Source of the DNA: Sisyra terminalis
Lineage: Eukaryota; Arthropoda; Insecta; Neuroptera; Sisyridae
Direction: 5' to 3'
NCBI GenBank assembly: GCA_958496175.1
Contig: OY292275.1
Span: forward strand, 51,909,701-51,973,700
DNA length: 64,000 nucleotides
Shown piece after piece: positions 47,621-59,744 of the stretch (its first letter is position 1; each line of letters starts with the position of its first letter). The notes under the pieces were generated by a model. The model was not told where the DNA came from. It made no database searches and was given only the letters and a program-made list of their open reading frames with translations. The position numbers and the translations under genes were made by a program.

Positions 47621-49411
47621 TCCAAACTAAAGGAGAAAATAAAAAAAAATGCATACTTATTTATGCACCGTCTAAATTACGTTATTTTTCATCACATAAA
47701 AAGGTTATCAAAGCATTATGTTTAAACGTGAAGAGGTAAAAAGATTCAAGTTGGACCCAAATGTTCGACTACACTAAATGACAGGTGATAAGGATATTAA
47801 AAAATTGAATCTTATAAATTTGCAAAAAAAATAGTCATACATATTGTAAAGAAAATTTAATTGTTATTTTTAACAAAAAAATCCAAAGAAAAGCACTCCA
47901 TAGACAAGGAGAAAGATTGAAATCTCTTAGGGAAAAATTCAAAATTACTCGGCAAGAATACAAATCCAAGGATTAAACAAGAGCAATCTACAATAGGTTT
48001 TTCCATAAGGAAAAAAATGAAGAGATACATGTGTAGCACTCCATTAGTTATGTGTAGAAAAAAGAGGATAAATTTTCACTAAATATTGATATGATTTATT
48101 TTTGTAGGCTAAGAAATTGGTTTATAAATATTTTATTATTGTGTGAGGAGAAAATGAATCAAAGATGTTTCTTTCAAATAAATTATTATCCATTATAAAT
48201 GCGAGTAATGGAAAAAAATACCTAAACCTCAAATATCAATTAAAACTCATTTTGTCTTATACATGCTAAATTAAACTGATACTGTTATTATCATAGACAT
48301 GGCTATTACTAGAAGTTAGACTATATGAACGTTTTAAATAAATAACCATTTGAGAAAACCTATTGTCATGGCGGTTAATGAACATTTTGGTACGTTGAAA
48401 AACTTTTATATCTGTCTTTATGAACAGAACACATTGAACAGCGCCCGAATGAACATTTATTTTTTTGGCATATTACTATAAAGTTTTACCATTGATAAGA
48501 AACGCTTTTATTTGAATTTACAAAACCATGTCTACAAAAAATGTGTTCTTATCAAACATTGAATAGAAATAACTTTTAATTTTAAATCGAAGAAACATAA
48601 AAAAACAACGCTATTTGAAACATTTAAAACAGTATTCATCATTCAATATTGATAGAAATGGGTATTTCAAAAACGCATAAAATCCTCAAACTCGTACAAC
48701 AAAAATTCCTGAAAATTTTTCCCATGTTTTGTGGAAATCATCTCTAAATTATATTAATAACGAGTATATATACACATATATAGTAATGATTTGAACTCAA
48801 GAATTTTTCACGTTCTATAATTTAATAATTCGTAGCATATAATGAAATAACCACGTACAATAAAGGGTAATTTGAAAGCTTTAAGTGAAGCATAAAATTT
48901 CGGAGATGTTGAATTTATATAAATGTATATTAGGAATGGCTTTCAAAATTAACGAATCCATTTCTGCAGAGTTCACTGATAAATTAAATGTTATTTTTAA
49001 GGGAATATATAATTTTCTTGAAATTTAATTCTCATTTGCTAGAAAATTATTTGAAAAATTTACATGAAATTCGGTCAAGTACGTTTGCAAATTGAAATGA
49101 TAATATATTGAGAATTTTGTTAATCTGTACAGAAAAAGTTACAGTATTTCTTTAAATTAAATGCATTTTTAAATTTTGATTATTATATTAAAAAATGCAA
49201 GGAATTAGATACTTGATACAATTCAATTTTGATCTTAACATCAGGAAAATAAAATAGAAACAGTATATCTACTGAGAAATATTCATCAGTTCTAAAATAA
49301 CATTGCTTGCATAATAATTAAAGCCTATCCAATAGCAAATAGCAGATATGTCTTTTGGTGTATTATTCGTTGCTTCAAATATTGACAATCCAGCTTTCAG
49401 TGTCTTAAGAG
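47621..49411. other. Stretch without recognised gene
   Basis: The 60-residue frame at 47857-48039 has no motif. Nothing else was recognised. Confidence 0.5.
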
Positions 49412-49466
49412 TTGTAATTTTTTAATGGATAGAGATAAGTATATGTCTTATGAGACTCAATTTTTT

Positions 49467-49518
49467 CTTTATTGCGTCGCGTTTCAACAGTTTTTAACTG
49501 TCATCATCAGGTAATAAT
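49467..49518 (-). ncRNA. Hammerhead-like core, left arm of 49-kb element
   Basis: Minus strand: TTATTAC, CTGATGA, TG, ACAGTT..AACTGT (6-bp stem II), T, GAA, ACGCGA, C, GCAATAA. Stem III has one change from the palindrome ACGCGT and stem I one mismatch, so it is less intact than the right-arm copy. Confidence 0.45.
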
Positions 49519-49640
49519 TATTTTGTCAATTGTAAACAAATTTTATATAAGTTATTGAGTAATGGTTATATGTTTAATTATCTTAATTTCTTTTTCACGA
49601 GCTTTGGTGCTGAGAGGGAACTTTTACAATTGACAAATAA

Positions 49641-49690
49641 TTATTACCTGATGATGACAGTCAAAAATTTTTGAAACGCGTCGTAATAAA
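49641..49690 (+). ncRNA. Hammerhead-like core, right arm of 49-kb element
   Basis: TTATTAC, CTGATGA, TG, a weak ACAG... stem II, GAA, ACGCGT (palindromic), C, GTAATAA. Stem I pairs over 7 bp. The right side of stem II has decayed (CTGT to TTTT). Confidence 0.45.
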
Positions 49691-49780
49691 GAAGAAATTG
49701 AGTCTCATAAGACATATATTATAATCCATTAATTTATTGTGACTCGGAAATAAATAAAATACTTATCAATTGTAATTTTT

Positions 49781-50519
49781 CTTCGAGATCCTCAAAAACC
49801 CATGAATTAATTTTTTCATGGCTTCTTTTTAAAAAGCATTATTCTGGTGAGAAGAAAGTTTCCTCGATTGGTCCATCAATAAAATCAATTTCCACATAAC
49901 AATTGGAATTATTCCTGACAATATCTTTTCAGATAGCTCAATAATTTCGACTTTTGAAGCTTAAGAAATCATTTTTAAACCATTTTTTTTTCATTATTTA
50001 AAAAGCGGGTTTTGAATCGAGAATGACAAACTGTCAATCCCTTCCTTACAGGAATCTGAAAAGCACAAAGTATGATAATCAATTTAAAATAACCATATTT
50101 GTACAATATGGTTTGTTGGAGTTGATTCTAATAATAAATTCAAATATTTGGTTTATTTTTTGTTTGGTAAATAACGCGAATAATATTTCATGCAGAACTA
50201 TGATTAATGGTTTGTTTTATAATAACACCTGTTACACAAACCACCTGTACGACTACCTGATTAAATTTGCTATAATATTTCGTTGGCACTCATAAGAATT
50301 ACCTACTAAAATTACCATTTTAATATAGGATAGAGTATTGATTTAACGTAATTTTTAATGAAATGAAGGATTGTCTTTGCGTTTATCAAAGATTTAATAA
50401 GTAAAATGTGTCCTTATTTTATTTTAAAACACTATTTTAAAACAATTTGCCGATTTGCTATCCTTTATGGAGAATTTATCTATGCTTCTCTATTTAATGT
50501 TTTAATTTAAAAATTCAGT
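49781..50519. other. Stretch without recognised gene
   Basis: The 90-residue frame at 50023-50295 has no recognisable motif. No RNA gene or repeat end was found. Confidence 0.45.
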
Positions 50520-50810
50520 ATTTTATTTTTGGAGAAGAGAACCAATAAGTTCATTTTGGAACAAGTTAAAATACATGATAGACTTATAGGTAGAATAAAT
50601 AAGGTATACTTACGGTACTTCGGCCATATACTTAGAAAAATAAAAAAAATTGAACTTCTAATAATTGAAAAGAAAGTGGATAGCAAAAATAGTAGAAAAA
50701 GATCCCTTACATGATGGTTTGACCGTATAAAAACCCCTTTGGCCATTTATTACCTGAAACCGCACATCTATCATTGGACAGGAATGAATATAAATATGAA
50801 TATGATATCA
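50520..50810 (+). pseudogene. RTE/CR1-like non-LTR C-terminal fragment
   Basis: The frame reads HDRLIGRINKVYLRYFGHIL followed by RKIKKIELLI, KKVDSKNSRKRSLT, a stop, and WFDRIK. It then resumes in another frame with LSLDRNEYKYEYDII. This is the familiar C-terminal signature of many arthropod endonuclease-RT elements: 'R....YFGHI.R.......L.GK..G.R..GR....W.D.I', ending with 'DR..W'. One internal stop and a frameshift. The RT domain itself is not present upstream. Confidence 0.65.
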
Positions 50811-51711
50811 TTATGCCCAAGGGGATGACAAGATAGGAAAGGAAAATAAAATATACAAATTTGAAAACCTTAACAAATAATCTGATTTTTATTTAAACAT
50901 AAATTTAATTTGTTTATTTATTCATTAACTAAATGGAACAACTTTTTCATCAATTAAAAAAAGGTACAGTTTAAAAGATATTCCCCGGATAAATCACATC
51001 CTCTTTTAAACAAGAATATGTAGTTTTAATGTCTTACAAAAAAACTTTATCCATATTTTAACTAAAAATTATAACAATGTGGTGCCTAGAGCTGCTACGT
51101 GGGTGTATGTTTTACGCATGTATCGCATAACAACTGAATATTTTTGTAATCTTACGAAATATTTCTTAGTTTATCATATGGTTTTTTAAACTTGAAAAGA
51201 ATAATGATTGAAAAATGCTATTGAAATTTATTTGATTATAATTTAAGGACATATAACTTCCAGAACGTTTATTTTCATCATTGAATTACAAAGAAAAAAT
51301 TACAACAAATATTCAATAGTAATAGTAGGAAAATATAATATATATGTATAATAAACTACAATAGTAAATTACATATTTATATTAACTTGCATTCGCAGAA
51401 GATTATACCTATAATATAATAACAGAGTAGGGACAGATATATTAGTTCACTGGCAAGGTTTATAAATTACACAGGTTGCCCCATTAAAAAAAAAATACGT
51501 CATACGAACAATTTTGAAATTTGAATCAGTCTGAAGACATGTACAAATTTCTTCTGGAAACGTCACGTGGCGCATGAGGCCATCTGTGTAATTTATAAAC
51601 CTTGGTTTACTGGTAAGTACCTACAGAAAAGTTTTCAATCTCAATTCGTTTTATTTTACTTTGATATTTGTTACAGAAAACTATTATTGTAATTTCGATT
51701 TTATAATATAT
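50811..51711. other. Stretch without recognised gene
   Basis: AT-rich; no gene recognised. The phrase AATTTATAAACCTTG-like at 51459 and 51588 forms a short inverted pair around 51455-51605, perhaps a small foldback element of about 150 bp. Confidence 0.45.
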
Positions 51712-52725
51712 AGGTGATCCCCGCAACTTCGTTTGCGTAACGTAGGTGTAGATTATATTTTCTTTTTAGATTTGCTATTTGTAGTGGTATGAGAAAATTT
51801 TTATTTCTCTATTTGTTTTACGAAAAACATAATCATACTTAAAAACACTGCTTTTTCGACTTTAAAGAGACACATTTAATCAACTGTTGCTTAGAATAAA
51901 ATAGTTCTATGGAATAATCAATTAAACATCAAAAAATATTTATAAATATCTAAGACGAGCATGTTTAATTGCGTATACCGTCGGTAGGCATACCTACCGT
52001 GAACCAAATAATCCATAAACCAATCAGTATCTATACATAAATAAAAAATATCGTCAAGTCCAATAAAGTCGGTTTAAATTATGACTAAAAAAAGTCGAAA
52101 GTTATCAAAATACTCGCGTCAAAATAACGGAAGTTAAGAGTCTAGATTTTTGAATATTAGTTCAAATCCCATCTCATTGTTTCGATTCCCGAATGAAACT
52201 TTTTCCAAAAACAATTTTGTAAAAAAAAAATCTAATGTGATTCGAACCCACGTCTCTTTTATTGTGAGCATAAGAATGTCAGATACGTAAGCGAATGCGC
52301 TATGAACGTATAATTAATCCCAAAGTATAAATAAAAGAGCTTTTATAGCGGTGGCATTTATATATATTTTTTAAAATGAAAAAACACTTATTGTGACATA
52401 ACTATAATAGTTAGACATATGCTGTCGCTCTATTTTTTGTAGATAATGATATGTTCTGCAAAATCGTACTACATTATTTTGTTCTATAACCAATAGTTTT
52501 CGCAGCGCACGCGATAAAAGAATGTTTTTTGGTAATTTTTTCAGACCTTGGGTTACATTATTGGAGTTTTAATGTGGATCCCTAACTTTTTGAAAATTTG
52601 ATATAGCCTATGTTCACCGGAAATAGTGTAGCTTCCCAACAGTGAAAGAATTTTTCAAATCGGTCAAGTAGTTTCGGAGACTATTCAAAGCAAACAAACA
52701 ATCAAATCTTTCCTCTTTATTATAA
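51712..52725 (+). repeat. Insect interspersed repeat, longest copy (about 1 kb)
   Basis: Starts GGTGATCCCCGCAACTTCG, runs through TCGGTAGGCATACCTACCGT and GTCGAAAGTTATCAAAATAC, and ends with AAACAAACAATCAAATCTTT and CCTCTTTATTATAATA. The 5' part matches 60487-60897; the 3' part matches 28845-29262 and 61722-61945. No protein is encoded. A tRNA-like segment with its own T-tract is embedded at about 52225-52312. Confidence 0.7.
52225..52312 (-). ncRNA. tRNA-derived segment with pol III boxes
   Basis: On the minus strand: TAGCGCATTCGCTTACGTAT resembles an A box, then GTGGGTTCGAATCACAT contains a perfect B box (GGTTCGAATC), then ATTAGA and a run of ten T. I could not fold a complete cloverleaf. 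It lies between two parts of the interspersed repeat, and the other copies of that repeat do not clearly show it. It could be a SINE-like insertion or a decayed tRNA gene. Confidence 0.4.
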
Positions 52726-55071
52726 TAAAAATCCAAATAAAAATAGGACATTTTAAATAAAATATTTTGAAAAATCAGATAATGAAATTCCGATCCTTGG
52801 TTACGATGTTCCTATCGTAATTTTATTTTATTTCTTTCTTTGTAAAAGACTTTAGAGATAATCATAAGCAATTAATATTCGTTTGACTATAAATTTTATT
52901 CCTTCTATATTTCGTGTCTAATTTAAATTTTATACTGCAAATGTGAATGTAAGACTTCGTAAAAGAATTGTGAATAAGTTTTAATTTAAACTTTTCAAAC
53001 AGCAAATATTATAAACTTGTTTTGTTAAACTTATAAATGCCAAATTTTTCAAACTTTATTTCTCAAAACAATATAAAATAAAGCAAGCGATTGAATCTGT
53101 ATAAAAATAAACATCATTTCAGAATAAAAGCTATTATCGAAATGAATCGTGACGCGTAAAATCTAATTTTGGTTTAGCCACAGTAATTTGATTTGAACGT
53201 GAATGTATTGAAGTTGTCCTTAAATTCCGGTAGCGACTAAATATTATACAGGAAAATGATTTTGCTATAATTTATAATCTCCCAATTTATCAAAAAATTA
53301 AATAAATTTTAATTAAACTGGCTTTCAATGTCATCTTTATCTAAGAAAACGTTAGGAACAATGTTTTGCGTTTCATTATTTGACTTCTACTTTCGTTATT
53401 TTGAATTGCTCCTGGATGTACGTTAAGGTTACATTATTGAAAATGTCAAAGTCTTTTAACGACCAAATTAAGCACTTTGACTCTCATTTACAAAATTAAA
53501 TCGTAAAACATTACCCTATTTTCGACTAAAGCAAAGCAGGGCAATTGTGCGAAGGACACACTCCCTTTAAACCCAATGACTTCAGAAGCAAGGTTTCCTA
53601 TATTTAGAAATATTTACAAATCTTTAAGAAAGTTAAGTTTGGATTAAAAAGGAAAATCGAATGAATTAATAAAATCGCTACGAAAATATACAGATAAAGT
53701 AGAAGTATTAATAAAATTCAAAGATAATATAAAATGCTATGGAAATGATTTGCGATTTAGTATATTAATCGGAAGCTCTTATAGCATAAAGTAAGGAATG
53801 TTAAAATGATGTTCAATTAGTATACTTTTTCATTCTATCTATATTCGCGAAAAGACGATTAATGATTAAAGCTTTTTAATCATGTTTATGTTAAAATATT
53901 GGTTATATATCAACCAGTAAAAAATGAGTATGATATTTTACTAAAAAGCTTTAGAGCTTTGAATATAGTGCCTCCGAAGAACTATAGTTTTCGTTATTCA
54001 AAAAAAAAAATAGTTTATTAAAACGATGTTTAATATTTAAATTTTGGACAAAATATTTAAAAAAAATATATTCATTTATAACAGAGCTTATAGTTGACTC
54101 GCATTTAGCATTTTTTTCATATCTAGATTATAGAAATTTAATTCTAAAGCTTTTAAAATATGCCCATGAAATTCATCTGTTTTTTTTTCTTTTTTAATGA
54201 AAATTTGTCCTGAATATTTGAAGACTCGCCAATTTTTGATTAATAATAATTCAATACATTTTACAATTTAATATGCTATCGAAAATATATAGAAAAATTA
54301 CGAGAAACCTATGGTATTTGAAAATTAATACTCTCATTTGTGGGAGAACAAAACCAATTTCATTTTATATTATTATAAAATGTGAAATTTTAATTACACA
54401 TTTATTTTATAGATGAGTTATATATTATTTTAATTTCAAATATTTTTCTCAATTTTATACAACACGTTCGATAATAGACCTAACTAATTAGGTTCATCGT
54501 ACTAAAATATCAATATTGAACTACATTTATTATTTCCGTTATGGAATTATTTTTTTCCAATTTATATGGTCTAAATCTAGATGATAAGCTTATATCAAAA
54601 TTATTAATGTTTATATATGATTTTGGCACAAGCATATTTTATATACTAAGCTATTAGAACATTCAAAGAAGTTAATGTATGATATAACTGTCAGGCCAGA
54701 TTTTATCATGAATATTTAACAATGAAATTATTTAAACTAAAAGGTTTTGGAAAAGTCCAAGTATAACTGATGAAAAGACTTGTTAAATTTTTGTGTGATT
54801 TCGGTTCGAAATTATGATCAATCTAATCTTATTACTATTCAAACAATACTTATGTCAACTCAATATATTCTTTCAATTGTTTGCGAACTTTAGACCTACG
54901 CAAATCACAAGCCTTAAAGTTTATTTTTCATAGGTAGCAACTTCTTTTGTAAGTCATTTTTAAGAAAGTTTTATGATTAAAAACAATAAATTTTTAAGTT
55001 GTTTAATTCAATAAATGCATATATAGTTGCGTTAATTTAACATTCAACTTTGGAAAAAATTGGGAATTTAT
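52726..55071. other. Long stretch without recognised gene
   Basis: AT-rich with no frame above background; no RNA gene or repeat boundary was recognised. Confidence 0.5.
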
Positions 55072-56048
55072 AATAGTTGGAGAGCCAGGAACACAAGTTT
55101 CATGAAATGTTTGATGCACCTTGAAATTTTGTAAGGATAGTATCAATGGGATGAGAAGTAGGAATACTTGCGTTTGCCTATCCCACCCCGGGACACCAGG
55201 TACTGCGCATAATAGAAAGGTGTAATAAAATATAAGCCCAAAAAAAATGTTTGATTCACAGGCCAACAAACGTTAATCGAAAGTTTAGGTAATTTTAAAT
55301 TAGAATTCAAGATGACAGACACTTTTGAGGGGGTTTACGTACAATTAATTCCCCCCAAAGTAGTTGGAAAATCAGATGTTCCTGGATTGCAATACGAAAC
55401 ATTTGCAACGCTTGAAAAATTTGTTTGTGAATTATATGGTTGCAAGAACGCTGCAGGTATTAATAATAAGTGCGATTCCAAAAATTTTGCTCAACATACA
55501 AATCAAAAGTACAGATGAACCTTTTCAAAATATTTTTTAATATTTTTTATTATGATAATAAACCTACAAAATTGACTATATACTATGTAAATACTATACA
55601 CTATATTCTATTTTAAATAAGATTTATTTTTATGTTTACCGGTAATTAAACCCCAACAAAACTGACTAGCTTTTAGTAATTAATTTCTTAAATATTTAAT
55701 TACGAAGCTGTTAAAATTTCAAAATGAATCAAACACTTAATTTTGTATTAAAAAAAACTACTTTGGGGGGAGTTAATTATATGTAAGCCCCCTCAAAAGT
55801 GTCTGCTATCTTGAATTCTAATTTAAAATTACCTAAACTTTCGATTAACGTTTGTTGGCCTGTGAATCAAACATTTTTTTGGGCTTATATTTTATTACAC
55901 CTTTCACCCATGCGCAGTACCTGGTGTCCCGGGTTGGGTAATGCAAACACAGGTGTTCCTACTTTTCATCCTATAAATACTATCCTTACAAAATTTCAAG
56001 GTGCATCAAACACTTCATGAAACTTGTGTTACTGGCTCTTGGACTATA
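55072..56048. mobile_element. Palindromic element, ATAGTT..GAGCCAG ends, copy 2
   Basis: Arms of roughly 300 bp in inverted orientation: GAGCCAGGAACACAAGTTTC, TTTGATGCACCTTGAAATTT, CCCGGGACACCAGGTACTGC and CAGGCCAACAAACGTTAATC on the left, and their complements on the right. The same family as 31602-32407 but with a longer, coding-like interior (55312-55518). Target duplication not resolved. Confidence 0.75.
55312..55518 (+). CDS. Coding-like scrap within palindromic element
   Basis: 68-residue frame; from residue 18 it reads VGKSDVPGLQYETFATLEKF, then VCELYGCKNAAGINN, then KNFAQHTNQKYR. The pattern 'LE.FVC.LYG......N.......F..H......Y' resembles a conserved block I have seen in uncharacterised invertebrate proteins of transposon-rich genomes, but I cannot name the family. 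The first part lies in the inverted arm. The rest is unique to this copy and absent from the related element at 31.6-32.4 kb, so it is either the element's own gene remnant or captured host sequence. Confidence 0.35.
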   Translation: MTDTFEGVYVQLIPPKVVGKSDVPGLQYETFATLEKFVCELYGCKNAAGINNKCDSKNFAQHTNQKYR

Positions 56049-57518
56049 AGGAGATAATTAACAGGTTGTATTTGGATCAGAGTTGCGTTTATAAAAAAAT
56101 ATATCGTTTCTTGTTCTATAGGATGATTCATTTAAAAATTGGAATTTGATTAGGTTATAAAGCAAAAACTAATCAAGATTTTTATAAACTTTATAATTTT
56201 ACATAAAAAATGTCTTCGGTTTAATAAAAAATATTTTTTATTGAATTTCGAAGAAAAATGACCCAATGATGTTGACTAGAATTTAATTTCTATAACTATT
56301 ATTGCTAAAATAAAATAGTGTACTATAAATAACGTCTTTTTGTTGAAAAAACCTTTAGCAATTACACCATGTATAAAACCACTGGCCTTTAGTTTCAGAA
56401 AAGTTATTTATATAAGCAACTAGTTTAAAACTTTGTGTTGTTCATTTGTTATACTGTTAGATTTGACTTTTAATTCTATCATAAAATGAAAAAAGCTTCT
56501 TGCCATAAATATTTTATTTTATTTTTCCCAGCGATGTTGTAGATATAATGATATTAAATCGGATTGTTTAACGACGATTACCATCGCAATGAACAGCATT
56601 GACATCATTTTAAAATCTCAATTATTACAAGAAACCTGCTTTTGAAGCTTTACCATGATTTAAAGCTTCAAAACCTACACAAAAGCTTTTTTACAATGGC
56701 AAATATTAACGAATTTCTATCAAGTTAAAGTATATCATATTTCTTTAGAAAAAATAAAATTCATTATTACTACCATTTATTGAAATTTATAAATTAATTT
56801 TGTATTAAAATATCTACTTATTTCCCTTGGTTGAAAATTTTTCACACTTGTTGGTTTCATAAAATGTGTGCTTACGCTCTTTCGTTATAGTTCTCAATTA
56901 TTTAGTGTGTTGATAAATTGAAAATATTTTTCTTACATATAATTTTTTCCCTTCAAAAACCAATGATTTCTCCAAATAATTTGTTTAAATAAATATTAAT
57001 ATCCTTGCTGCATTTTTTAAACAAATTAATGTTATATAGAATACTTCTTTTAGAATGCAAGAAATAAATTAAATATTCTATCAATATCAATTAACAGAAA
57101 GTTTCTTATCACGTATAAGTTGAAGACTTGTTTGCCAATTAGGATCGACTGAAGATTATTTTATTGGTTCAGTGTGCCAACACTTCAACATTCGTTGAAT
57201 GAATAAACTCTAATTTGCTGAATCAATCTAGAGCAGATAAGTTTCTTTAAGCTTACATTTACACTATACATTTTACGTTGGATATGGTGAACATATGAAT
57301 GTTATATATTTGCACGATATCATTGAAGACATAATTGTACATAATGAGTTAAATGCAAGTGTTGATGTTACCTTTGAAATATTTACTTATTACCAATCAT
57401 TGAATTGATACAACTTGACTGAAATTTGAAGTTTGAGTAACTAAGTTGTGGAATTTTTATTATTTGAAGAATTTTAGTGCCTAGTTTCAAAAGAACTGAT
57501 ACAACCTTGGCATTAGTT
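56049..57518. other. Stretch without recognised gene
   Basis: AT-rich; nothing recognised. Confidence 0.5.
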
Positions 57519-57860
57519 TTTTTTTTTTTTTTTATTTTATTTTATTTAAAGTCACTGTTTAACATCTTGGTCATTAATGACTAAAATAATGTACATGTTA
57601 CGATTGGTAATACATGTTTAGTTCTAATAAATAATAGTTTACAATTCTAATAAATGATAATAACTAACAAATTCTATTAAATGATAATAATATAATAAAT
57701 TCTAATAGTAAACTAGGCTTATAAATATGTTTTTGTACTTTATATTGTATCAAATAATTTAGTTTTTTTTAGGAATTCTATAGTCTTTTTAATCCCTTCT
57801 TCTGTATTGAGGCACTCTTTCATCGTTGTCGGCATGCCAGTCGCACTCCTCTGACAATTG
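57519..57860 (-). pseudogene. 3' end of an I-like non-LTR element
   Basis: On the minus strand a short frame MPTTMKECLNTEEGIKKTIE continues to FLKKTKLFDTI and a stop. It resembles the C-terminus after the RNase H domain in I-clade elements ('...L......I..FLK...LF..I'). It is followed by an AT-rich 3' untranslated part and then a long A-run, seen as T at 57519-57539 on the plus strand. Everything upstream is missing (5' truncation). Confidence 0.5.
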
Positions 57861-59744
57861 TATGCTTGGCATTAGTATTGTGCTACAAAAGTGCAAAATA
57901 TATTTCACAAGAGAATTTTCTCTAATTAGTATCGATTGTTAATTAAACCAAAATTAGGTTCATAAAACCACAGAATATATTTTAATTAAAGTGTAAAGAA
58001 ATATGATAAAATATAATCCAATTAATAAAAATTAACGCCAGTGAAAAATTGAAATATATAGTTCATGTTCAGAGTACAAAATTGACATAAAATTATTAGT
58101 CAACATGGACAAATATTTTGTATTTTATGATAAAGCTTGAGAAAAAATTCTGTCTTGTTTTCAGTAATATTAACAGATTTTTTCTCAGAAATTTTGATAA
58201 AAATAACTGATGTTAAATTTTCAAACTTTGCAACGTTTCGTTTGATTATTTTTCCATTTTTTTTTCAGACAATTTAAAAACATATTTATCAATCACGAAA
58301 TTAGTTTTTTTCGAAATTACTGACGAAAACGTACATCGTAAATGTTATTCAACACTAAAAAAAGTAATAATTTAATATGTTTTTAGCTCAATATTTACTT
58401 TGCCATTATTTAGACAAATAGAGTTTAATTAAACGTGACATTGCATAAAATAGATCACGGAGACAAATTGAAAATTATTTTCACTTTTTTCCTGATTTAA
58501 AGTGCTCGTGAAACATAGTATTTATTAAAGCTTATCCATTAAAAGTAAAAATAATTTAAAAATATAGTAGGGCTTCGATTAGTATCATATGATCACCAAA
58601 AGTAAATTTGCATTCTTCAGATAAGTGCTATCCAAATCCAAGTTCGTGAAAAAAAATGTTTATATCCCTCAAAGCATTTTTTATAAGACATTAATTTTTA
58701 TTTCATCTTTAAAAATGAAAATCCTTGCAAAACTTTAATATGAATCAAAGAAACTTTTAATATTACTTCTTTCGATTTTTCAATTTTGGGAGGATAAATA
58801 GCCCTGCTCTTGATACATTAAATAAACATTGATATGGTAAAAATGGAAATCAAATCCTAAATTTGCATTTTTAACCGTTATTTTTTTTAAAGAACCCTTT
58901 ATATTTTTTTCGTTTTTGATAAAAAATATTCTGATTTAATCTTTTATAGTAAATAGTAAATCCTTTAGCTGATATTAAATTAATATTACTTAAATTAACT
59001 TTTATAGCTTCTTTGAATAAAAGTTTATACGATGCTGATGATTATTTAAATTTAGAAGATTGAAATAAAAAAATAATAAAATTACAAAAAATGTTCCTTT
59101 ATTGTTTGACTATTTAACTTATGAAAGTATTTTTAAATTTTGAAACATTTTAAACATTTTAAAACATTTTTACGAACAATCAAAATATTTTTACAGAGAA
59201 AACCTTAGTTAACATCTAAGCTTTAGTATGAGCAAATAGTATGTAATACCAAAGCTTTAAATAGTTTGAATAATGGGTATAATATACGTAGGTATGTTTT
59301 CAAACACAAAACGTATATGTGCAAAAGTTATTCAAGTTTCTTTAATATTCTTTTTAGAAAATTGATGTACCTATGAAATAAAAATAATGCTGCGTAGACT
59401 TATAAGTTAAGAATATTTTAAGAAACAGATATATATGCCTATGCAATTGTAAAGTTTAACAAAAAAAAAACATCAATAGTCAAAATATGTAATTGATAAC
59501 GTCTGAAGTCATTTTCGGTTATTAATACTTAGAACTGCATTGTTAATAAATTGCTGAACTGTTCATGAATTGCGTTCATGAATTGTAGTACAATAAAACT
59601 GTTCAAAGAATTCCAGTTTAAAACCTTAAGAAAAAATTTTAATTGTGAAACTATACAAAATAATATCCAAATCCACGTTGTTTCAAGTAATTTTACTGTA
59701 TTTGTCGTAATTTTCCACTTTAATGATTTGTTGTCCTCTTGAAA
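57861..59744. other. Long stretch without recognised gene
   Basis: AT-rich; no gene, RNA or repeat end was recognised. Confidence 0.5.

Larger units (their letters stand above)
49423..49769. mobile_element. Penelope-like inverted-repeat element, 11-bp duplication
   Basis: The duplication TTGTAATTTTT lies at 49412-49422 and 49770-49780. The arms run from 49423 to about 49536 and from about 49621 to 49732. A one-sided tail of 37 nt (49733-49769, ending AATAAAATACTTATCAA) is on the right. Each arm carries a CTGATGATGACAG...GAAACGCG motif. Fragments of this family occur at 13263-13600 and 14905-14990. Confidence 0.8.
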
